Of a stretch of DNA of 49,057 bases, positions 41,966 through 49,057 are shown piece after piece. The notes beneath the pieces are model-generated. The model saw only the letters and a program-made list of their open reading frames with translations. It was not told the origin of the DNA and made no database searches. The DNA is from Rhodospirillales bacterium RIFCSPLOWO2_02_FULL_58_16 (GTDB taxonomy: Bacteria; Pseudomonadota; Alphaproteobacteria; Rhodospirillales; 2-02-FULL-58-16), in contig MIAA01000050.1 of assembly GCA_001830425.1 (NCBI GenBank), positions 546-49,602 of the forward strand, given 5' to 3'. The position numbers and the translations under genes were made by a program. Every line of letters starts with the position of its first letter. Positions within the stretch are counted from its first letter, which is position 1.

Positions 41966-42828
41966 TGATTTCCATCGTTACGCCTTCCTTCAATCAAGGG
42001 CGCTTTATCGAAGAGACCATCGTCTCGGTGGTGGGCCAGGGCTGTCTTGACCTGGAGTACATCGTGATCGACGGCGGCTCCGATGATGAAACTCTCGACA
42101 TTATTAAAAAATATGAAGACCGTCTGGCGTGGTGGGTCAGCGAGCCGGACGGCGGCCAGTACGACGCCCTTAACAAGGGCTTCGCAAAATCCACCGGCGA
42201 GATCATGGGCTGGTTGAACTCCGATGACAAATACACTCCTTGGACCTTGTCGGTGGCGGCGGAGATTTTCCGGCAACTCCCCGAAGTGGAGTGGTTGACC
42301 TCGATGTATCCGCTGGTCTGGGACGAGAAGGGCCGGGCGGTGCGCTGTGCGCCGCGCGGGCCGTTTAACGGCGATGATTTCTTCAAGGGGGACAACCTGC
42401 CGGGCATGGGCCGTCAGGCGACGGGGTGGATTCAGCAGGAGGCCACCTTCTGGCGACGCTCCTTGTGGGAGCGGGCCGGCGGATCGCTGGATGCTTCCAT
42501 GAGCTACGCCGGGGATTTCGAGCTTTGGGCCAGATTCTTCAAACTTGGGGTTCTTTACGCCGCCGATGTTCCGCTGGGCGGTTTCCGCCGCTACGGCGCC
42601 CAGAAGACGGGGACGGCGCCGGACAAATACAAACAGGAAGCCTTGCAGGCCTTGCTCCGCCACGGAGGAAAGCCGAGAGGACAACCGGCCGCCGCCATTG
42701 CTCACGGCTGTAAACGGATATGCCCCAACCGCCTTAAGCCGCTGATGTCCGAACTTCACCTTATAACCCTCGGCAAGGTGTGTGTCTTTGATACGGACAG
42801 CGGGCGATGGGGCGTTGTTGAGAGATAA
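41965..42828 (+). CDS. GT2-family glycosyltransferase
   Basis: ATG at 41965 is chosen because it overlaps the upstream stop (TGATG) and begins the GT-A core; the in-frame extension back to 41716 lies within the preceding gene in another frame. The 287 residues have ISIVTPSFNQGRFIEETI, YIVIDGGSDDETLDII, EPDGGQYDALNKGFAKSTGE, GWLNSDDKYTPW (DXD-like) and a later QEATFWRRSLWERAGG. This is the typical layout of WcaA-like group 2 transferases. It closes the run of sugar transferases before the SGNH/ligase block. Confidence 0.87.
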   Translation: MISIVTPSFNQGRFIEETIVSVVGQGCLDLEYIVIDGGSDDETLDIIKKYEDRLAWWVSEPDGGQYDALNKGFAKSTGEIMGWLNSDDKYTPWTLSVAAEIFRQLPEVEWLTSMYPLVWDEKGRAVRCAPRGPFNGDDFFKGDNLPGMGRQATGWIQQEATFWRRSLWERAGGSLDASMSYAGDFELWARFFKLGVLYAADVPLGGFRRYGAQKTGTAPDKYKQEALQALLRHGGKPRGQPAAAIAHGCKRICPNRLKPLMSELHLITLGKVCVFDTDSGRWGVVER

Positions 42829-42838
42829 CGGAGCCGTA

Positions 42839-44230
42839 TTGAAAGCTGTTTCACTCCTTTTGTTTGCCTGCGGGCTGGGGCTTGCCGGCGCATCGACCGC
42901 TGCCGATCTTTGGGGGGGATATGCCGGTTGGGGGCCTTTGCAGATTGCCGGGATCGTTGCCGGCGGCTTCTTGGTCTTTCTGGGAGCGATTATCGCTTTT
43001 CAGAGAAGCCGCGCATGTTTAAAGCGGTTTCTTGCAACCGGGACATCACTGGTTATTTTCAGCGTGTGCTTCGGCCTCGCCATTGCCGAGATCGCCTTGC
43101 GGCTGTGGGAAGGGGGTAGCGGCAATGCTTCTTACTTTGTCGAGAGGGAACAGCTTTCCAAATTAATCCCTGATGAGAATCTTCTCCACAAGATACCCGC
43201 GAATACATACGGACATGACGCCGACGGGTTTCGCAACGTTCGCGTTCCCGAGCAGACCGATATCGTTGCCATCGGCGATTCCTGGACCTGGGGCGTCAAC
43301 GCGGAGCGCTCTCAGTCATGGCCGTCTCGGTTGGCGGCGCTTACCGGAAAGAATGTCTACAACATGGGGATGGGGGGATATGGACCGGCGCAGTATTGGT
43401 TCCTGAACAAGCGGTCAAAAAGTCTCTCTCCTGAATTGGTCGTCATCGGATTGTATTTGGGTAACGATATGATCGACGCCGAGAACGTCGTCTACCGACT
43501 TGACGCCTATGCGGATTTCAGAGACCCGACTTACGCGGCTTCCGATAAGGAATACAAAGTCGGGGAAAAAATTAGGGAACTTAATCGGCTTAAGAAGGAG
43601 TGGATAAGCAAGCGTATGGCCAAGCAAGCCCGAGAAACCTTATCGGGGTGGGCCGGTCTGTTGCTCCGCTACAGCGCCGTGGCGCGTCTGGCGGCCCGTG
43701 CCGAATTGGCGCCGGTTACCACGCTGAAAGAGCTTGAGTTCATGGCCTTCAAGGACTGGGCGCGGCAGGCTCCAGATCACACCATCGTTATCGACGGCAA
43801 ATACCTGAAAACTATTCTGCATCCATCCGAGCATCTGTTCGCCGTGGATTTGGACAACCCCCGGATTCGTGAAGGCGTGGCGTTGACCAAGAAAATACTC
43901 TTGAGCCTCCGGCAATCGTTGGAGGCCGAGGGAACCGGGTTGCTGATCCTGATATTGCCGAGCAAGGAGCTTGCCTTTGCTCACATCGTTATGAAGCAGG
44001 GTCAGCCGGTCGGCGAAATGTTTTCAAAAGCGGTTCGCATGGAGGAACGGATCAGAGAGGACTTGTTCTCTTTTATGGAGTTAAACAAAATCGCCATGAT
44101 TGACGCCCTGCCGGTCTTGCGTGATGCCGTTGAGTCCGGCGTTGATGTCTTCCCCAAAGACGGGGACACTCATCCTTTGCCGGCGGGATATAGATTAATC
44201 GCCGAAAAAGTTTACGAGAAACTGAGATGA
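42839..44230 (+). CDS. Membrane-anchored SGNH/GDSL hydrolase-like protein
   Basis: TTG at 42839 is preferred because GGAG (42830-42833) lies 5 bases upstream; the longer frame to 42782 overlaps the upstream gene. The 463-residue product has about three N-terminal membrane segments (3-20, 34-53, 66-84), then a periplasmic SGNH domain. Block I is VAIGDSWTWG (nucleophile Ser148), followed by LGNDMID, and block V is DTHPLPAGY (Asp/His pair). Such proteins (AlgJ/AlgX-like, or the SGNH half of acyltransferases) usually move O-acetyl groups on exported polysaccharides. It overlaps the ligase gene by 4 nt. Confidence 0.75.
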   Translation: MKAVSLLLFACGLGLAGASTAADLWGGYAGWGPLQIAGIVAGGFLVFLGAIIAFQRSRACLKRFLATGTSLVIFSVCFGLAIAEIALRLWEGGSGNASYFVEREQLSKLIPDENLLHKIPANTYGHDADGFRNVRVPEQTDIVAIGDSWTWGVNAERSQSWPSRLAALTGKNVYNMGMGGYGPAQYWFLNKRSKSLSPELVVIGLYLGNDMIDAENVVYRLDAYADFRDPTYAASDKEYKVGEKIRELNRLKKEWISKRMAKQARETLSGWAGLLLRYSAVARLAARAELAPVTTLKELEFMAFKDWARQAPDHTIVIDGKYLKTILHPSEHLFAVDLDNPRIREGVALTKKILLSLRQSLEAEGTGLLILILPSKELAFAHIVMKQGQPVGEMFSKAVRMEERIREDLFSFMELNKIAMIDALPVLRDAVESGVDVFPKDGDTHPLPAGYRLIAEKVYEKLR

Positions 44231-45420
44231 ATTTGGTCGCCGGAATTTTTACGGCAATGATTTTTTTGTTGCCGCCTGTTGCCGTCTACGCGCCGATGGG
44301 CATGACGCCCTTGGTCTGCACGGCGGCGGTCGCGCTGTTGTTTGACCGGCGGGTGCGGGATGAATTGGCGGCGTCAGGGGCGCCGAGGATATTATGGGCG
44401 TTCGCTCCCTTGTCGGCGTGGGCGCTGGCGTCCGTTGCCTGGACCATTCAGCCGGGCAGGGCCGTTAACGTCTGGCTGTCGATTGTTTTGCTGGCGGCGG
44501 CGGCTTGGGTTCTTGCCGTCGGCGCCCGTCTGCTCGGTGAGCGGGACCAAAAGCGGGTGACGGCCTTTATGGTCGGGAGCGCGGCGATGTTTCTGATTAT
44601 CCTCGGCGTTGAAAATTTCAGCGAAGGGTTTGTCATAAAATTTCTTAAGGCATCCAAGGGCAAGGGCGTCAACGACTACATGGCCTGGATCAATCCGGGG
44701 AACACCATTCTGTCCGTCTGCGCTTGGCCGATGATCTTTGCCGCCGGACGCCGGATAAATTTATTGAGCGGCGTTTTGTTGTATGGGTTGATTATTACGG
44801 TGCTGGCCTTCGGCACGTCGTCGGCGCCGGTTGCCGCCATGTTGGTCTCTTCACTGGTTTTTGCCGCCGTGTCGGCGGGCAAGCGTCCGGTATTGATTGC
44901 GGTAGCGGCGTCGCTTGCCGTCGGCGCCCTGGCGTTCCCATTCTTCATACAGTTATTCACCTCGGACGAAATCGGACAAATGTTCAGCTCCGACAAGGGT
45001 TCATGGCAGCACCGCTGGGCGATCTGGGAATTTGTCCGGGGGCGCATCATGGATCATCCGCTTATCGGATGGGGGCTGGATTCGTCCCGCTTTATTCCCG
45101 GCGGCAGAGAAAACATATTCGGACAGAACTACGCCGAGATTTTGCCTTTGCATCCTCATAACGCCTTTCTTCAGATATGGCTGGAGTTGGGCGTCGTCGG
45201 CGCTGCGGCGATGGCGGTCCTGACGGCGAGTGTGCCTTTTCAATTGCATCGTATGGCGCGGGATTGGCCGGGGACGGCCTGCCTGATGGCCGGCTTTATC
45301 GTCTACATGGTTCTCGGACAACTCAGTTTCGGCATCTGGCAGAACTGGTGGATCGCCACGGGGATTGTCATGCTGACTCTGTTTCTGGCCGCAATGCCGC
45401 AAAAGAAGGCTGCGGAATGA
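44227..45420 (+). CDS. O-antigen ligase/polymerase family membrane protein (Wzy_C domain)
   Basis: This 397-residue protein has about ten to twelve membrane segments and one large periplasmic loop between about 245 and 320. The loop carries the family signature WAIWEFVRGRIMDHPLIGWG and LPLHPHNAFLQIWLELGVVG, with the conserved Arg, Gly and His residues of WaaL/Wzy_C proteins. It should either ligate the lipid-linked glycan to lipid A core or another acceptor, or polymerise repeat units. Sequence alone does not separate WaaL from Wzy or from PglL-type O-oligosaccharyltransferases. It sits between two SGNH genes with 4-nt overlaps. Confidence 0.86.
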   Translation: MNLVAGIFTAMIFLLPPVAVYAPMGMTPLVCTAAVALLFDRRVRDELAASGAPRILWAFAPLSAWALASVAWTIQPGRAVNVWLSIVLLAAAAWVLAVGARLLGERDQKRVTAFMVGSAAMFLIILGVENFSEGFVIKFLKASKGKGVNDYMAWINPGNTILSVCAWPMIFAAGRRINLLSGVLLYGLIITVLAFGTSSAPVAAMLVSSLVFAAVSAGKRPVLIAVAASLAVGALAFPFFIQLFTSDEIGQMFSSDKGSWQHRWAIWEFVRGRIMDHPLIGWGLDSSRFIPGGRENIFGQNYAEILPLHPHNAFLQIWLELGVVGAAAMAVLTASVPFQLHRMARDWPGTACLMAGFIVYMVLGQLSFGIWQNWWIATGIVMLTLFLAAMPQKKAAE

Positions 45421-46709
45421 GAAACGCGGTTCTTGTCCTGGTCTCCGTAGTTCTGTCTTTGCTGGGGTTCGAGGCGGCTCTCAGGATCGCGCCAAATAAT
45501 TATCTTCGGCTTTATCAGAATGTGACGCCTGATCGCTCGACAATAAATCACAGGTCCGTGGCGCAAGGCCTGTATGTCATGGAGGCAGGCGAGTCCTTGC
45601 GTAATGTCGGCGGCTGTTTTGATAACGCCTCTATCCGCGTTAATTCACAGGGGTTCAGGGGGAATGAATGGCGGCTCGAAAAGACGGGAAGGCGGGTGGC
45701 GGTTCTCGGCGATTCTTTCGCTGCCGCCTTGCAGACGCCGGACAGGTTGCTTGCCGTCAATATTATCGGCGATCTTCTCGGCGTGGAGGCGCTTAATGCC
45801 GGGATAAGCGGTTATTCGACTCTCAACCAATTACAGGCATATCGCACGTTGATCAAACCCTATAAGCCGGACCTGACGCTTTTGTTTTTTTACATAGGCA
45901 ATGACTTGACCGGAAATAGCTGCCGCCTGGATCAAGGGCGCAGTTATTGCGCCGCCTTGGAAGCCGGTAAAGTTGTGGCGGAGGCGCCGCCGGCGGCCAA
46001 GCCGCAAACGACCGACCAGCCCGGCGATGTGATCGGCGCTCTCAAGGACTTCCTGCGGCCACGGTTGGTTCTTTATCAGGCGATGCATGATCTGAAACTG
46101 ATCGTCTACGGCCTGTTCAATCAGGCGCGGGGCCATGTGCCGGGCCGGTGGCGCCAATATCTGGTCAACGAGCCGCCGGAATTCAGGGAAGCATGGGTCA
46201 TCACCGAGTCGCTTATCCGCGACCTGAAGACCGAGGTCGAAGCCGATGGAGCGCGGCTGGCGGTGGTTATTATTCCCGAACATTTCGCTTCCGGGACCGA
46301 CTGGAAAAGCGAGATCAGATACGGCGCGGGAAGCGCCGTGACCGATGACTTCGATCCTCGCCACCCGACCCGGCGATTGATGGAAATCACCAAGAGGCTT
46401 GGATTGCCGGCTTTTGACCTGCTACCCTCATTCATCAGATATCGTAATTCCTTTGCTTTGCCCTATCCCGGCTTTTCGTTTGCTTGTGACGGACATTGGA
46501 ACCCATTGGCTCACAGTCTGGTCGCTCATGATGTGGCAACGTTCATCGCTGAATCCGGGTTGTTGCCGAGTGGGCCGTTTTCTCCTTCCGCCCTGGAGGA
46601 GAAGCGCCGCGTCGTCTTTGCGACGGAGCCTCGGAAAATATTGGGGCCGTACGCCTATGAGCAAATCTACAATGGAGGCGTTTATACCGGATTGGAATCA
46701 GCGCCGTGA
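45417..46709 (+). CDS. SGNH hydrolase-like protein with N-terminal membrane anchor
   Basis: ATG at 45417 overlaps the ligase stop (ATGA) and begins a signal anchor (LVLVSVVLSLLGFEAAL); the longer frame to 45177 is inside the ligase gene. The 430-residue periplasmic domain has block I RVAVLGDSFAAALQ (Ser100), ISGYSTLNQLQAYRTLI, FFYIGNDLTGNSC and the C-terminal DGHWNPLAHSLVA (catalytic Asp and His). The active site is complete. It is probably an acyltransferase or esterase acting on the exported glycan. It is distantly similar in layout to the gene at 42839, but with one membrane segment. Confidence 0.75.
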   Translation: MRNAVLVLVSVVLSLLGFEAALRIAPNNYLRLYQNVTPDRSTINHRSVAQGLYVMEAGESLRNVGGCFDNASIRVNSQGFRGNEWRLEKTGRRVAVLGDSFAAALQTPDRLLAVNIIGDLLGVEALNAGISGYSTLNQLQAYRTLIKPYKPDLTLLFFYIGNDLTGNSCRLDQGRSYCAALEAGKVVAEAPPAAKPQTTDQPGDVIGALKDFLRPRLVLYQAMHDLKLIVYGLFNQARGHVPGRWRQYLVNEPPEFREAWVITESLIRDLKTEVEADGARLAVVIIPEHFASGTDWKSEIRYGAGSAVTDDFDPRHPTRRLMEITKRLGLPAFDLLPSFIRYRNSFALPYPGFSFACDGHWNPLAHSLVAHDVATFIAESGLLPSGPFSPSALEEKRRVVFATEPRKILGPYAYEQIYNGGVYTGLESAP

Positions 46710-47461
46710 GAAAGTTTTGCAAGGCCCTGGCCCGGATAATAGCCGAACCGTTTTCGTTGATTCCTTTCAGGATGCGGCGCGGCCTGATCGTCGGGTTGTT
46801 GCTGATTGAATCGCGAATCGGTTCGCCTGAGAGCGGATTGAGGCGTCTGTTCGCTTTGTGGGACGATCTGGACCTGTTCATTAATGAACGGGCCACCGCT
46901 TATGGCAATGGCGCCAACCCCAAGCACAGGTTGACCGGCTATCATGATTTTTTTGTCGATAACATCCCGGCGGGGAGCCGGGTTCTGGATGTCGGCTGCG
47001 GCATCGGCGCCGTGGCGCGTTCTATCGCCAATCGCGTCGAAGGCGTCCTGGTCACCGCCGTTGATCTGGATAAGGCGGTGCTTGAAAGAGCGCGTGGCGA
47101 GGAGACGCCGGTCAATCTGACATTCATCCATAGCGATGGCGTTCGGGATCTGGCGGACGAACATTGGGATGTGATCGTCTTGTCCAATGTATTGGAGCAT
47201 ATGGAGGACCGTAAGGAACTGCTTGCCGATCTGCTGCGCCGCAACACGCCCAAGCGGGTTCTGATCCGCGTGCCTTTATTCGAGCGCCACTGGCATTTGC
47301 CGTTGAGGAAGGAGTTGGGGGTCAATTATTTTTCCGACCCGACTCATCATATCGAGCACACCGTCGATGAATTCGAGGCGGAGATGAAGGACGCCGGCTT
47401 GATCATTGTCGATAGGCAGACCCTATGGGGTGAAATGTGGGCTTATTGCCGACCGGCGTGA
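46706..47461 (+). CDS. SAM-dependent methyltransferase (paralogue 2)
   Basis: The GTG start overlaps the SGNH stop (GTGA). The 251 residues include KHRLTGYHDFFVDNI, SAM loop VLDVGCGIGAVARSI, VIVLSNVLEHMEDR and LIRVPLFERHWHLPLRKELG. These match the gene at 34366 block by block, including the unusual HDFFVD and VPLFER segments. It is the last gene of the long plus-strand run. Its 3' end overlaps the minus-strand dehydratase gene by 19 bp, so the two transcripts converge. Confidence 0.8.
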   Translation: MRKFCKALARIIAEPFSLIPFRMRRGLIVGLLLIESRIGSPESGLRRLFALWDDLDLFINERATAYGNGANPKHRLTGYHDFFVDNIPAGSRVLDVGCGIGAVARSIANRVEGVLVTAVDLDKAVLERARGEETPVNLTFIHSDGVRDLADEHWDVIVLSNVLEHMEDRKELLADLLRRNTPKRVLIRVPLFERHWHLPLRKELGVNYFSDPTHHIEHTVDEFEAEMKDAGLIIVDRQTLWGEMWAYCRPA

Positions 47462-48432
47462 CTGCCGCTTTCCGCTTCGGCCATCAGGCGGACAACGTCT
47501 TTCATCTGCGTCTCGGCGCGCCATTTCAATATTCGGAGAGCCTTGGACGGATCGCCGGCGCTGGTGATTATGTCGGTGGGGCGGAACAGTGACGGATCGC
47601 TTTTTACATGATCGCGCCAATCAAGATTGAAATGAGAGAAAGCGGCGGCGGCGAGGTCTTTCAGCGAATGACTTTTGCCGGTGGCGATAACGAAGTCGCC
47701 GGGCCGGTTCTGTTGCAGCATTCGCCACATGGCATCGACGTATTCCGGCGCCCAGCCCCAGTCTCTGCGGATATCCAGGTTTCCAAGATGCAAAACACCG
47801 GAGCCTTCGGCGGCGATGCGAGCGGCTCCCCTGATGATCTTTCCGGTGACAAAGAGTTCCGGGCGCAGGGGTGATTCGTGATTGAAAAATATTCCCGAAC
47901 AGGCAAACAGACCGAAGTCTTCACGGTATTTCGCGGTTTTGTAAAAGGCTTCGGCCTTGGCTGCGGCATAAGGGCTTTGCGGATTGAACGGCGTCTGTTC
48001 ATCAGCCGGGGAATCGCCCGTATCGCCGAAGCATTCCGAAGTGGCGGCATTATAATAGCGGATGGAAACGTCGGCGGCGAGAATCGCCTTGAGTATATTG
48101 AGTGAGCCTAGAGTAATGACCTCGATAGTCTCTTTCGGTTTTTCAAATGACATGGCGACCGAACTGGGGCCGAGCAGGTTATAAATTTCCGTCGGGGACG
48201 TTAGTTCGATGGCTTTTTCTACGCTTTGAATATCGGCGGGCGTCGCTGAATGGATAGTTACCCGGTGACGAACTCCCAATGTTTCGAGATTAACAAAAGA
48301 CGTTGTTTCGGCGTCGCGGGATGTCCCATGGACCTGATAACCTTTATCAAGAAGCAATCGGCAAAGATACGCGCCGTCCTGACCGGAAACGCCGAAGATC
48401 AAGGCGCATGGCTTCTTTTCTGTTATCGGCAT
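47443..48432 (-). CDS. gmd: GDP-mannose 4,6-dehydratase family protein
   Basis: This NADP-dependent extended SDR should convert GDP-mannose to GDP-4-keto-6-deoxymannose. The 329 residues show LIFGVSGQDGAYLCRLL (11-27), EIYNLLGPSSVAMSF (82-96), the catalytic Thr131/Glu133 in NAATSECFGD, and Tyr155/Lys159 in SPYAAAK. The positions match Gmd. The GFFNHESPLRP-type segment reads as IFFNHESPLRPELFVTGKI. It is slightly shorter than E. coli Gmd (373), lacking part of the C-terminus. It would feed the perosamine-synthase-like aminotransferase at 29175, some 17 kb away. It is divergently transcribed from the GT4 gene at 48491. Confidence 0.88.
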   Translation of the reverse strand: MPITEKKPCALIFGVSGQDGAYLCRLLLDKGYQVHGTSRDAETTSFVNLETLGVRHRVTIHSATPADIQSVEKAIELTSPTEIYNLLGPSSVAMSFEKPKETIEVITLGSLNILKAILAADVSIRYYNAATSECFGDTGDSPADEQTPFNPQSPYAAAKAEAFYKTAKYREDFGLFACSGIFFNHESPLRPELFVTGKIIRGAARIAAEGSGVLHLGNLDIRRDWGWAPEYVDAMWRMLQQNRPGDFVIATGKSHSLKDLAAAAFSHFNLDWRDHVKSDPSLFRPTDIITSAGDPSKALRILKWRAETQMKDVVRLMAEAESGSHAGRQ

Positions 48433-48490
48433 CTTAGTTTGCTACATCTTTTTTCAGGGCAAGTATACACTCCATGAAAGTTCTCTCTTA
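48433..48490. promoter_or_regulatory. Divergent promoter region, candidate
   Basis: This 58-bp gap separates divergent starts. GTATAC at 48463-48468 gives a TATACA on the plus strand (48464-48469) and a TATACT on the minus strand (48462-48467). The minus-strand box has TTAAGA 18 bases upstream. A five-codon frame (ATG 48474 to TAA 48491) ends on the GT4 start codon. The layout supports promoter activity; individual boxes are only moderate. Confidence 0.35.
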
Positions 48491-49057
48491 ATGCCGCCGT
48501 TAAGAACCATGGCGGCGGGCGCTTTACGAAAAGGGATCGGCGTCGGCTACGGCGCAATGCATGATCTGGGCGTTTATCGTTGCGGCGCTCCTCCGGTTAT
48601 GTTCGTCACCGAAGGCGCCAATTGGACCATTCATTTCATCGGCAAAGGTTATGCGGACGGCATAGAAGCCGTTCATCCCGGAACCATCGGGTTGACTCAT
48701 CGCCCTTATAAACTCTTTGACCGCATCGTTCATTTCGGCTCGCAGTTTTTCTGGCGACTGTGGGCCGAATCCTTGTCGCCCTCCAACAGGGCCGTCGTTA
48801 CCTTTTTTCACGGCAAGCATGAGGACGGCCCGGAAATGTCGCAAAACATTGACTATTTCCTCTCTAACCTGGGGCGGCTGGAGCGGGTGGTGACGGCGGC
48901 CTCGCTCGTTGAGCGGCGCTTATTGCAATGGGGCGTCCCCAGGGAAAAACTGGTCCGCGTGCCGCTGGGGGTGGATACGTCCTTGTTTTATCCGCCCGGC
49001 GAGGAACAAAGGCGCGCAATGCGGACGCGGCTGGGCGTGCCGGACGGCGCCGTCTGC
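48491..49057 (+). CDS. GT4-family glycosyltransferase, N-terminal part (runs off window)
   Basis: An open frame of 189 codons continues past the window end. It begins MPPLRTMAAGALRKGIGVGY and contains MFVTEGANWTIHFIGKGYAD, VHFGSQFFW, VVTFFHGKHEDGPEMSQ and VRVPLGVDTSLFYPP, the interdomain linker of GT4 enzymes. It parallels the N-terminal half of the transferase at 31192 block by block, so the two are paralogues. The start is uncertain: no Shine-Dalgarno is visible before 48491, and ATG 48509 is an alternative. The donor domain lies outside the window. Confidence 0.8.
   Translation, partial: MPPLRTMAAGALRKGIGVGYGAMHDLGVYRCGAPPVMFVTEGANWTIHFIGKGYADGIEAVHPGTIGLTHRPYKLFDRIVHFGSQFFWRLWAESLSPSNRAVVTFFHGKHEDGPEMSQNIDYFLSNLGRLERVVTAASLVERRLLQWGVPREKLVRVPLGVDTSLFYPPGEEQRRAMRTRLGVPDGAVC

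Noticed and set aside
45177-45416. N-terminal extension of the second SGNH gene
   Set aside because: It is an alternate frame of the ligase gene; the ATG at 45417 overlaps the stop and begins a signal anchor.

Overview
The window is almost entirely a surface-glycan biosynthesis region (O-antigen, capsule or flagellin glycan) from a Gram-negative bacterium. The codon style, an RTX-type secreted protein and a CGTCATG...CATGACG intergenic palindrome of the kind common in Rhodospirillales-like genomes suggest an alphaproteobacterium; this placement is inference. About 40 genes can be supported. All but two lie on the plus strand, most with 1-10 nt stop/start overlaps, so long co-transcribed, translationally coupled units are likely. 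No tRNA, rRNA, CRISPR array or transposase gene was seen, and no gene-free stretch exceeds 300 bases.

Layout. 1-1224: 3' part of an acidic, repeat-rich RTX protein followed by a terminator. 1299-2861: GT60-like glycosyltransferase fused to a methyltransferase. 2979-5860: nonulosonic-acid set neuB-neuC-neuA. 5955-9376: sqdB (UDP-sulfoquinovose synthase family), a methyltransferase and a TagB/CDP-glycerol-transferase-like protein. 9426-19583: a second, non-canonical nonulosonic-acid set (PseB, RmlD-like reductase, a NeuB broken by one in-frame TGA, GNAT, cytidylyltransferase, Gfo/Idh oxidoreductase, DegT aminotransferase, GT-B protein, second GNAT). It is interrupted between GNAT and cytidylyltransferase by a Sel1-repeat gene and an AT-rich radical SAM gene, each preceded by a decayed copy of the cytidylyltransferase 5' end. 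19600-24944: a GT-B-like protein, an MsbA-type ABC exporter and a minus-strand polytopic protein.

25044-30269: a GT2 transferase, then a compact stand-alone adenylation enzyme / carrier protein / formyltransferase / GNAT-like acyltransferase cassette directly upstream of a perosamine-synthase-like aminotransferase. With the Gmd-type dehydratase at 47443-48432 this suggests synthesis of GDP-perosamine, or a similar 4-amino sugar, capped with an N-formyl-aminoacyl group. That proposal, a dissociated counterpart of the F-A-PCP start module of formylated nonribosomal peptides, is the strongest candidate here for an undescribed system.

30398-47461: an assembly and decoration block with six GT4/GT2 glycosyltransferases, three SAM methyltransferases of Methyltransf_11/23 type (two of them paralogues), an FkbM methyltransferase, a NodU/CmcH carbamoyltransferase, an alpha/beta hydrolase, and an O-antigen ligase/polymerase between two membrane-anchored SGNH proteins. 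The minus-strand Gmd gene and a divergent GT4 gene running off the window end complete it. The products should make nucleotide-activated unusual sugars (two nonulosonic acids, sulfoquinovose, perosamine), assemble them, decorate them with methyl, carbamoyl, acyl and formyl-aminoacyl groups, and export or ligate the result.
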